Source: Qipengyuania sp. SS22 (GTDB taxonomy: Bacteria > Pseudomonadota > Alphaproteobacteria > Sphingomonadales > Sphingomonadaceae). Taken from it: a stretch of 64,000 bases of DNA. The stretch spans positions 2,059,501-2,123,500 of the forward strand of contig NZ_CP107048.1 of NCBI RefSeq assembly GCF_025736935.1. The letters run 5' to 3'. The position numbers and the translations under genes were made by a program. Shown here in pieces: positions 9,234-16,119 of this stretch. Within the stretch, counting starts at the first letter, position 1. Every line of letters starts with the position of its first letter. Under the pieces are notes generated by a model, which saw only the letters and a list, made by a program, of their open reading frames with translations, was not told where the DNA came from and made no database searches.

Positions 9234-10208
9234 CTAGTCTCCGCGGTGCTCACCCTTGATCCAGCGAACCGTGCCGCTGCTGGAGCGCATGACCACGCTT
9301 TCGGTCGTCATCCGCCCGTCGCGCAGGTATTTCACCCCGTCGAGCAAGGACCCTTCCGTGACCCCGGTCGCGGCGAAGATACAGTCGCCCTTCACCAGAT
9401 CGTCGCGGGTGTAGATCCGGTCGAGATCGTCGATTCCCCATTTGGCGGCGCGGCCCCGCTCGTCATCGTTGCGGAACACGAGGCGGCCGTTGAACTGCCC
9501 ACCGACGCAGCGCAGCGCCGCAGCAGCCAGCACGCCTTCGGGGGCGCCACCCTGCCCCATATACATGTCGATCGTGGTGTCTTCGTCGGTCACTGCGATC
9601 ACACCAGCGACATCGCCATCGCCGATCAGCACGACACCGCAGCCCAGCCCGCGCAGTTCGGCGATCAGGTCCGAATGCCGCGGACGATCGAGCACGCAGA
9701 CGATGATATCGGCGGGCGCGACACCCTTGGCCTTGGCGACCGCCTCGACATTCTCGGTCGGGGTCTTGGCGAGGTCGATGACGCCATCGGGATATCCCGG
9801 ACCGACCGCCAGCTTGTCCATATAGACGTCGGGCGCGTTGAGCAGGCAGCCCTCGGCCGCAGCGGCCAGCACGGCCAGCGCATTGGGGCCTGCCTTGGCG
9901 GTGATGGTCGTGCCCTCGAGCGGGTCGAGCGCGATATCGATCTTGGGACCCTTGCCCGGGGCGCCGCCGACCTTCTCGCCGATATATAGCATCGGCGCCT
10001 CGTCGCGTTCGCCCTCGCCGATGACCACGGTGCCATCCATATACAGCGTATCGAAGGCCTTGCGCATGGCTTCGACTGCAGCGGCATCGGCCGCTTTTTC
10101 GTCGCCGCGACCAATCAGCTTCGAGGCGGCGACCGCCGCGGCTTCGGTCACGCGGACCATTTCAAGTACGAGGACGCGGTCGATCGGGTTTTCGGCGAGC
10201 GAGTTCAT
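9234..10208 (-). CDS. glpX: Class II fructose-1,6-bisphosphatase
   Basis: Gluconeogenic enzyme of the GlpX type: removes the 1-phosphate from fructose 1,6-bisphosphate. With ATG 10208 it is 324 residues, the usual length. The metal-binding segments are visible in EGERDEAPML and DPLEGTT (about residues 80-95), and the C-terminal GSLLDGVKY...ESVVMRSSSGTVRWI segment is conserved. The frame is open further upstream but without GlpX-like sequence. In sphingomonads glpX commonly follows hom; here the two are on the same strand but separated by an opposite-strand gene. Confidence 0.95.
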   Translation of the reverse strand: MNSLAENPIDRVLVLEMVRVTEAAAVAASKLIGRGDEKAADAAAVEAMRKAFDTLYMDGTVVIGEGERDEAPMLYIGEKVGGAPGKGPKIDIALDPLEGTTITAKAGPNALAVLAAAAEGCLLNAPDVYMDKLAVGPGYPDGVIDLAKTPTENVEAVAKAKGVAPADIIVCVLDRPRHSDLIAELRGLGCGVVLIGDGDVAGVIAVTDEDTTIDMYMGQGGAPEGVLAAAALRCVGGQFNGRLVFRNDDERGRAAKWGIDDLDRIYTRDDLVKGDCIFAATGVTEGSLLDGVKYLRDGRMTTESVVMRSSSGTVRWIKGEHRGD

Positions 10209-10295
10209 AGTCGGTTCAGTCCCTCGTGTGTTTGGCGCATGACACGGGGCCACGCGAACATTCCATCGTGCGGCGGATAGACAGGGAGCCTGACA

Positions 10296-10877
10296 TTGTC
10301 GAGACGCTGGTGGGTGGCCTGCGCGGCAATGGCGGTAGCCGGTGCCCCATTTCCGGGCATGGCGCAAGATGCCGATGGCCCGCCCGAGCAGATCGATATC
10401 CTCATTCCGCAGGACGATTACGATCGCCCGCTGGAGGATTGCAGCGACGACCAGGAAGCCGCGCTCATCTCGGGCGAGATCATCGTCTGCCGGCGGCGAC
10501 GCGACCAGCGCGAATTTGCCTATGACGCCGAGCGCGCCGAGCAGAGATACGCTGAGGAGACGATGGACAAGGGCGATCCGCGCGCGCCCGATTTTGGCGA
10601 ATCCTGTAAAAAGAACCCCGAGAAAGGGCCCTGCATCGGGTTCGGAAGCGTGCCTCCGCCTGCGTATATCGTAGATTTTTCCGCACTGCCCGAAACGCCG
10701 CCGGGATCGGATGCGGATCGGATCGGGCGGGGCCTCGCGCCGCTCGGCAATACGGCCGCGACGTCGCCTCCGCCAAGCAAGGCCGAACTCGGCCTGCCGC
10801 CTGCCCCTGCCGACGACAACGGCGAGGACATCAGTCCTTCAGGATCGGCATCACCAGCGGCGGAGCCGTCAGGCTAG
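10296..10877 (+). CDS. Exported protein of unknown function, between glpX and hom
   Basis: A 193-residue protein with an N-terminal signal peptide (cleavage expected after FPGMAQ, about residue 23). The mature part is acidic, then has a short conserved-looking core ISGEIIVCRRRRDQ (about 60-73) and a Cys-containing segment (ESCKKNPEKGPCIGFG, about 103-118). It ends in a proline/alanine-rich tail. I do not recognise a named family, though small exported proteins with an EIxVC core occur in sphingomonads. Its last 47 bases overlap the 3' end of hom on the opposite strand, so the two transcripts would be complementary there. Confidence 0.7.
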   Translation: MSRRWWVACAAMAVAGAPFPGMAQDADGPPEQIDILIPQDDYDRPLEDCSDDQEAALISGEIIVCRRRRDQREFAYDAERAEQRYAEETMDKGDPRAPDFGESCKKNPEKGPCIGFGSVPPPAYIVDFSALPETPPGSDADRIGRGLAPLGNTAATSPPPSKAELGLPPAPADDNGEDISPSGSASPAAEPSG

Positions 10878-12138
10878 GCGACCCGTCGAGCAGCTCGAGC
10901 GCCTTGGTCACACAGCGCTCGGGTCCTTCATGCGTAACCATCGCCACCAGCACCTCTCCGCCTGCATGGTCGCGCCCGCGCTGGATGAGGCTTTCGATCG
11001 AAACCTCGGCATCGCGCATCGCGGCAGTGATCTCGGCCAGCACACCGGGGCGGTCGTTAACGGTAAAGCGGATGTAATCGCGGCCCACCCGGTTGCCCGC
11101 ATCTGCAGGTTCGAAGGGTTCCAGCTCCTCCACCGGCACGGAAAACGGCGCGCCGAGATCGCCGCGCGCAATATCGATCAGGTCGGCCACGACGGCGCTG
11201 GCGGTCGGCCCCGCGCCCGCGCCTGCGCCCTGGAACAGCAGCCGCCCGGAGAAATTGCCTTCGGCAACGACTGCATTGGTCGGCCCGGTGACTGCCGCCA
11301 GCGGATGGCCGCGCGCCACGAGGCAGGGCCGGACACGCTGGAGCAACCGTTTTGTACCATCGCTCTCGTCGAGCGATGCAATGCCGACGAGGCGAATGAC
11401 ATAGTCCAGCGCGCCGGCCTGGATGATATCGGCCGCGCGCACCTCGCGGATGCCCGTCGCCGCGACAGCGCCGAAATCGACCCGTGCACCAAAGCCGATC
11501 GCCGCGAGGATGGCGAGCTTGTGCGCCGCATCGATGCCGTCAATATCGAAGGTCGGATCGGCTTCGGCATAGCCCTTGTCCTGTGCTGCCTGGAGCATCT
11601 CGCCAAAATCGGCGCCCGTGCGCTCCATTTCGGAGAGGATGTAATTGCAGGTTCCGTTGAGAATGCCGTAGATGCGCTCGATCCGGTTGGCCGCCGCGCC
11701 TTCGCGCAGTCCCTTGACCACGGGGATACCGCCCGCAACTGCCGCCTCGAACTTGAGCGAGGCACCGCGCAAGGCCGCCTGTTCGGCCAGCGCAAGGCCG
11801 TGATGCGCAATCATCGCCTTATTGGCAGTGACGAACCCCTTGCCAGCATCGAGCGCCGCGCGCGCCAGCGTAAGTGCCGGACCATCGGACCCGCCGACCA
11901 GTTCGAGCACGACATCGACATCGGCCCGCTGCGCCATCGCCTGCATATCGTCGACCCATGCATAGGGCGTGAGATCGACCCCGCGATCGCGCGCACGGTC
12001 GCGCGCATTCACCGCGACGATCTCGAGCGCGCGACCAGCGCGGCCTTCGATCAGCGAGCGGTTGGTTTCGAGCAGCTCGATCACGCCGGTGCCGACGGTG
12101 CCGAGCCCGGCGAGGGCAATGCGAAGAGGTTCAGCCAT
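10831..12138 (-). CDS. hom: Homoserine dehydrogenase
   Basis: Reduces aspartate semialdehyde to homoserine on the way to threonine, methionine and isoleucine. The 435 residues comprise the NAD(P)-binding Rossmann fold with GLGTVGTGV (about 11-19), the catalytic/dimerisation domain (about 140-320, with the Lys region EADPTFDIDGIDAAHK), and a C-terminal ACT domain (about 350-430, FTVNDRPGVLAEI). The ACT domain suggests feedback control, usually by threonine. Its 3' end overlaps the convergent exported-protein gene by 47 bases. Confidence 0.96.
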   Translation of the reverse strand: MAEPLRIALAGLGTVGTGVIELLETNRSLIEGRAGRALEIVAVNARDRARDRGVDLTPYAWVDDMQAMAQRADVDVVLELVGGSDGPALTLARAALDAGKGFVTANKAMIAHHGLALAEQAALRGASLKFEAAVAGGIPVVKGLREGAAANRIERIYGILNGTCNYILSEMERTGADFGEMLQAAQDKGYAEADPTFDIDGIDAAHKLAILAAIGFGARVDFGAVAATGIREVRAADIIQAGALDYVIRLVGIASLDESDGTKRLLQRVRPCLVARGHPLAAVTGPTNAVVAEGNFSGRLLFQGAGAGAGPTASAVVADLIDIARGDLGAPFSVPVEELEPFEPADAGNRVGRDYIRFTVNDRPGVLAEITAAMRDAEVSIESLIQRGRDHAGGEVLVAMVTHEGPERCVTKALELLDGSPSLTAPPLVMPILKD

Positions 12139-12207
12139 GACAGCCGCCTAGCGCAGCCATCCCCTTGGTTGGAACCAGTTTGTCTTGGCCGAGGTGAAGC
12201 GGGGCCT

Positions 12208-13050
12208 TTATTCGCGTGTGCGGGTGCAGGGCCCGAGCGCCTCGCGCACCAGCGCATAGTCCGCCGTGGCGAGCGCCCGCGCCCGCGGATCGCGCGACAG
12301 ATTGGCATTCGCGGGCAGCGTGGCGGGGAGCGAGCAGGCCAAGCGGTACCAGGCGAGCGTATTACGCTGCGGGGCGCGCGCCGACTGGTCGACGATTTCG
12401 GTCCAGGACACACCCCAGCGCGGCGTCTGCCCGGGACGCCGGACGATCGTCACCGAGACCGGCCCGTCATCGGCTGTGTCGAGGAAAAGCTGGGTTTCCG
12501 ATTCGCCGACCAGCGTGCCTTCGACCGCCAGCGCATCGCGGATACCGGTCACGCGCGGCGGAGCATCGGCGGCAAGCAATTCGGAAAGCACCGGGCGCAG
12601 CCGCGCTTCGAACTGTTCGCTATAGGGGAACTGCGCCTGCGGATCGACCAGCTGCAGCTGGTCCGGGCGTCCCGATACAGGCCGAGCGAACAGGATCACT
12701 TCCTGCTTCTTGAGTTTGGGCGCCTTGCCCTTCGCATCGAGCGGCACGTCGACTAGGTAGCGCAGCGCTTCTCCGACGGGGGCATTGCCCGCGATGAGCG
12801 CAGTGGTGCGCGCCTCGACATAGAGTCGTACGTAGCCGGGCGCGAGCCCGGGGGACCGCTCGCGCTCGACCGTCGCCTGCTGGCGGATCTGCGCGCGCAG
12901 GACCAGGGGCGCACTTTCGGCAAGATCGACGATGTCGGCATAGGTCATGGCCGGGGGTCTGACCGCCTCCTGCGCCATGGCCGCGGCCGGAGCGCATATA
13001 AGCGCGGCGCTGAGGAGCAGGAGCTTCGCGGGATGGCGTTGGGTCGACAT
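12208..13050 (-). CDS. Exported protein of unknown function
   Basis: A 280-residue protein from ATG 13050 with a clear signal peptide (hydrophobic LLLLSAALICAPAAAMAQ). ATG 13110 would add 20 residues ahead of it and is less likely. The mature protein has no motif I can name; it has a mixed alpha/beta appearance with segments such as VEARTTALIAG and PVSVTIVRRPGQTPRWGVSW, and two cysteines near the C-terminus. It lies alone on the minus strand, 69 bases before hom on the same strand, so it may share a transcript with hom. Likely periplasmic; role unknown. Confidence 0.75.
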   Translation of the reverse strand: MSTQRHPAKLLLLSAALICAPAAAMAQEAVRPPAMTYADIVDLAESAPLVLRAQIRQQATVERERSPGLAPGYVRLYVEARTTALIAGNAPVGEALRYLVDVPLDAKGKAPKLKKQEVILFARPVSGRPDQLQLVDPQAQFPYSEQFEARLRPVLSELLAADAPPRVTGIRDALAVEGTLVGESETQLFLDTADDGPVSVTIVRRPGQTPRWGVSWTEIVDQSARAPQRNTLAWYRLACSLPATLPANANLSRDPRARALATADYALVREALGPCTRTRE

Positions 13051-13302
13051 GCGAGGTGATTCTTTTTGCTGAGAAAATCGAGAGGCCCGAATCGGTGAAC
13101 TCACGGGCATTGTCTACGGTTCCTCGCCCTAGGTCACTGAATCCGCGCTTAACCGATAAAGGGTTTGCGGTGGCAGGGCATCGTAGCTAAAGGGTCGAGC
13201 CGGACCCGAGCGCATGACACAATATTGCTTGGGGAGAGGTATCCGGGTTCTTATCGAGAACTTTGGTTTACCTTCGTCGCTTGGACTTTTGAATAAAGCC
13301 AA

Positions 13303-13390
13303 GGGGCGCGACTGCGTTAATGATGCCCCATGTCACGCCAGCCTGGCGGGTCGCAAAATGGGCATCCAGATACCCCGGATTTTCCGGGGT
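13303..13390 (+). promoter_or_regulatory. Structured leader upstream of the tonB operon
   Basis: The 363-base gap 13051-13413 holds no convincing gene; its right half is a candidate 5' leader. Visible inverted repeats are: GATGCCCCAT (13322-13331) with ATGGGCATC (13358-13366) enclosing the hairpin CGCCAG-C-CTGGCG (13336-13348); GGGGC (13303-13307) with the overlapping GCCCC (13325-13329), which would compete with the first stem; and a perfect 8-bp stem ACCCCGGA-TTT-TCCGGGGT (13372-13390) ending 23 bases before the tonB ATG. The sharing of one strand between two stems is attenuator-like. No ligand class is recognised. Confidence 0.5.
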
Positions 13391-13413
13391 GACCGATGGA
13401 GTGATGCAACCGA

Positions 13414-14070
13414 ATGGCTTATGCTGACCAACAGATGAGCGGCAATCGCGTTGTCGCGATCATCATTGTTGCCCTCATCCATATTGCTCTCGGCTATGCT
13501 CTCATCACCGGCCTCGCATATGATGCGGTCCAGCAGGTGGTCGAGCGCGTGACGACGATCGATATCGATGAACCCCCGCCGCCTGAAGAAGAGCCGCCGC
13601 CGCCGCCGGAGAACGTGCCCGACACGCCGCCGCCGCCGGTAGCACCGCCGCCGCCGATCAATATCGCACCGGCGCCGCCGCCAATTCGGACGCAAACGAC
13701 GATCCCGCCGCCGGCACCGCCGCGGTTGGTCATCCCGCCGCCCGCACCGCCCGCTCCGCCGCCGCCGCCTTCGCAGGCGCGTGGTGCCACGGCCAAGGGT
13801 CAGAACGGTTGGGCACGCCGGATTCAGAGCAATTATCCCCGCCGCGCAGAACGCGAAGGCATCGAAGGCAACGTCGGCGTGACCATCACCGTCGGAACCA
13901 ACGGTCGCGTAGCTTCCTGCCGGGTAAGCAATTCCAGCGGATCGAGCGATCTCGATGCGGCGGCTTGCGACGGGATGACACGCTATGCGCGGTACGATCC
14001 GGCCCTGGATGCCGCAGGCAATCCAATCCAGGACACCGTTTCGACCACCATCGTTTATCGGCTCAATTAA
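13414..14070 (+). CDS. tonB: TonB-family energy transducer
   Basis: Links the proton-motive force harvested by ExbB/ExbD to TonB-dependent outer-membrane receptors. The 218 residues have the standard layout: a short cytoplasmic N-terminus, one membrane helix (about 11-30, VVAIIIVALIHIALGYALI), a long proline-rich spacer (about 50-125, runs of PPPP) and a C-terminal TonB domain (about 132-218) ending in STTIVYRLN. The C-terminal domain has a pair of cysteines (CRV... and AACDGM). It is the first gene of tonB-exbB-exbD-exbD. A second in-frame ATG at residue 8 is possible. Confidence 0.93.
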   Translation: MAYADQQMSGNRVVAIIIVALIHIALGYALITGLAYDAVQQVVERVTTIDIDEPPPPEEEPPPPPENVPDTPPPPVAPPPPINIAPAPPPIRTQTTIPPPAPPRLVIPPPAPPAPPPPPSQARGATAKGQNGWARRIQSNYPRRAEREGIEGNVGVTITVGTNGRVASCRVSNSSGSSDLDAAACDGMTRYARYDPALDAAGNPIQDTVSTTIVYRLN

Positions 14071-14134
14071 ACTCATCCCTGCTTAGGGGTCGGCTGGCCC
14101 GGCAGGGAACGACGCATCAAAAGGACTACTCGTT

Positions 14135-14920
14135 ATGACCTTCGAACTTCTTGCTGCTGCCGGTGAAGCGGCTCCGCAGAACTCCTTCGGCTTCATCGAA
14201 GCCATGGAACAGGGCGGCATCATTGCCTGGTCGATCCTGGCCGTGCTGGTGATCATGTCGGTCGGCTCGTTCTACATCCTGTTCACCAAGCTGTTCGAAC
14301 AGCGCAAGGTGCTGGCCCAGTACAAGGCCGTTCGCACCCAGTTCTGGAAGACCAACTCGCTCCGTGACGGTGCTACCAAGCTCGAAAAGAACAGCGCCTG
14401 GCGCCAGCTCGTCGACGATGCGATCCTCGCTGAAGACCAGCACGCCAAGATGACCGACAAGCTCGAAGCGCATGACTGGATGCACGGTTCGCTGCAGCGT
14501 TCGGAAGACACCATCAACTCGAAGCTTGCGGGCGGCCTGTCGTTCCTCGCAACGGTCGGTGCAACCGCACCCTTCGTCGGCCTGCTCGGAACGGTTATCG
14601 GTATCTACCGCGCCCTGATCAACATCGGCATCGCCGGTTCGGCTTCGATCGACAAGGTCGCCGGTCCCGTCGGTGAAGCACTGATCATGACCGCCATCGG
14701 CCTGCTGGTCGCGGTTCCGGCCGTGTTCGCCTACAACTGGCTCCAGGGCCGCAACAAGCGGATCTCCGAGCTGCTGCACGCATTCTCGACCGACCTGCTG
14801 GCGAACATCAACTCGAACGGCGTCGTCAAGCCGACCTTCATGACTGCGACGACCGCTTCGACTGCTCGTACCGCCACGGCTGCCAAGCCGGCTGCGGCGA
14901 CCACCACGGTCAAGAAGTAA
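14135..14920 (+). CDS. exbB: MotA/TolQ/ExbB proton-channel protein
   Basis: Inner-membrane stator component that forms a proton channel with ExbD to energise TonB. The 261 residues have three membrane segments: about 28-48 (IIAWSILAVLVIM), about 135-160 (GGLSFLATVGATAPFVGLLGTV) and about 175-195. The motif GATAPFVGLLGTVIGI and the later GPVGEALIMTAIGLLVAVPAV are family hallmarks. The C-terminus is a low-complexity Thr/Ala/Lys tail. Codon use is strongly biased to preferred C-ending codons, fitting high expression. It sits 64 bases after tonB and 83 before exbD. Confidence 0.93.
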   Translation: MTFELLAAAGEAAPQNSFGFIEAMEQGGIIAWSILAVLVIMSVGSFYILFTKLFEQRKVLAQYKAVRTQFWKTNSLRDGATKLEKNSAWRQLVDDAILAEDQHAKMTDKLEAHDWMHGSLQRSEDTINSKLAGGLSFLATVGATAPFVGLLGTVIGIYRALINIGIAGSASIDKVAGPVGEALIMTAIGLLVAVPAVFAYNWLQGRNKRISELLHAFSTDLLANINSNGVVKPTFMTATTASTARTATAAKPAAATTTVKK

Positions 14921-15003
14921 TCGATCGGATACGGGGGCGGCGCGCAGCCGTCCCCGCACCCACCGCATCGAACCCAAGAATTTCGAACGTTAGGAACTGA
15001 ACC

Positions 15004-15534
15004 ATGGCGATTTCGACAGGAGGTGGCGGCGATACGCCCATGTCGGACATCAACACCACGCCGCTCGTGGACGTGATGCTGGTGCTTCTGATCATCTTCC
15101 TCATCGCGGTTCCGGTCGCGATCCAGACCATCGAGAAGCTGGAAATCCCGGTCTTTGAATCGGTCGAATCCAAGGACAAGGTCGAGAACCTTCTCCTGAC
15201 CGTCAGCACCACCGACGATAACGGTGTGAGCGCCGGCGAGCCGGGCTTTGCAGGTGCATCGCGCAGCGGTGAATGCCGCGTCTATTTCGGCAATGTAGCG
15301 CCGGTGAGTTCGGAAGAGCTGTACGACCAGGCTTTCGAACGCCTCGATGCCATCGTGCAGCGTGCAGGCGGACCGGACGCGATCATGGAGGATCCGGAGA
15401 AGATCCCGCAGGTTCACATCCGCGGCGACGTCAATGCGCCGTGGTCGTGTGTGGCCGGTGCGATCTACAACGTCCAGGCGGCGGGCTATCCCACCGTTGG
15501 CTTCATCTCGAACCCGGTCGACCCCAACGGTTGA
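15004..15534 (+). CDS. exbD: ExbD/TolR-family biopolymer transport protein (first copy)
   Basis: A 176-residue ExbD-type protein: short cytoplasmic N-terminus, a single membrane helix with the key aspartate in TTPLVDVMLVLLIIFLIAV (about 18-37), and a periplasmic domain. The periplasmic part is longer than usual and has two cysteines (SGECRVYFG and PWSCVAGA) that could form a disulphide. Two ExbD proteins in one TonB operon recur in Gram-negative bacteria with many TonB receptors; the copies are presumably not interchangeable. The next copy starts 38 bases downstream. Confidence 0.92.
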   Translation: MAISTGGGGDTPMSDINTTPLVDVMLVLLIIFLIAVPVAIQTIEKLEIPVFESVESKDKVENLLLTVSTTDDNGVSAGEPGFAGASRSGECRVYFGNVAPVSSEELYDQAFERLDAIVQRAGGPDAIMEDPEKIPQVHIRGDVNAPWSCVAGAIYNVQAAGYPTVGFISNPVDPNG

Positions 15535-15572
15535 TCGCGCGGTTCGGCAAAGCAATTAGGGAGTAACCCACT

Positions 15573-16010
15573 ATGGCAATGTCAGGCGGCTCAGATGATG
15601 GCGCGCCGATGATGGAAATGAACATGACGCCGTTGATCGACGTCCTGCTCGTTCTCCTCATCATGTTCATCATCACCATCCCGGTCGCGACCCACTCGGT
15701 TGATATCGACCTTCCGGCCCCCTCCGAAACCCCGCCCGACGTCATCGTCGAGCCGGAGAAGAACAAGCTGGTTCTCACGGTCAACAACGAGATCCTGTGG
15801 AACGGCAATGCGATCGACATGGGCCAGCTGCGCACGCTGCTCGAGGAATCGAAGGCGATCAGTCCGGAACCCGAACTCCAGTTCGAACCGGAGGCGCAGG
15901 CCAGCTACGATCTCGCAGCCAAGGTCCTGCAGCTGATCAAGGCCAGCGGCGTGACCAAGTTCGGCTTCGTCGGCAACGAACGGTATCGGACTTTCGGCAA
16001 GGCCGGCTAA
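15573..16010 (+). CDS. exbD: ExbD/TolR-family biopolymer transport protein (second copy)
   Basis: A 145-residue ExbD-type protein with the conserved membrane helix and aspartate in TPLIDVLLVLLIMFII (about 19-34) and a compact periplasmic domain (PSETPPDVIVEPEKNKLVLTV onward), of canonical length. It lacks the cysteine pair of the first copy. It is the last gene of the tonB operon and is followed by a strong terminator 29 bases after its stop. Confidence 0.93.
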   Translation: MAMSGGSDDGAPMMEMNMTPLIDVLLVLLIMFIITIPVATHSVDIDLPAPSETPPDVIVEPEKNKLVLTVNNEILWNGNAIDMGQLRTLLEESKAISPEPELQFEPEAQASYDLAAKVLQLIKASGVTKFGFVGNERYRTFGKAG

Positions 16011-16039
16011 TCGCGGCAACGCCAACACAAGCACACGGG

Positions 16040-16070
16040 AAAGGGGCGGAGCGATCCGCCCCTTTCTTTT
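16040..16070 (+). terminator. Rho-independent terminator of the tonB-exbB-exbD-exbD operon
   Basis: Perfect 11-bp stem AAAGGGGCGGA (16040-16050) and TCCGCCCCTTT (16055-16065) with a GCGA tetraloop, followed by CTTTTTG. It ends the plus-strand operon and may also limit transcription coming from the convergent helicase gene. Confidence 0.92.
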
Positions 16071-16119
16071 TGTCTGCTGCAAATGTGACGGGCAGCGAAC
16101 CGGCCGCGCTGTCTAGCGG

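Noticed and set aside
8397..9989. A 530-codon open plus-strand frame opposite prs and glpX
   Set aside because: Antisense shadow spanning two enzymes with clear active sites; composition typical of shadows.
10711..12756. A 681-codon open plus-strand frame opposite hom and the exported-protein gene
   Set aside because: Antisense shadow of hom and its neighbour; no recognised motif and low-complexity composition.
13214..13438. 74-codon plus-strand frame upstream of tonB
   Set aside because: Overlaps the tonB start out of frame, runs through the structured leader and has no homology I recognise.
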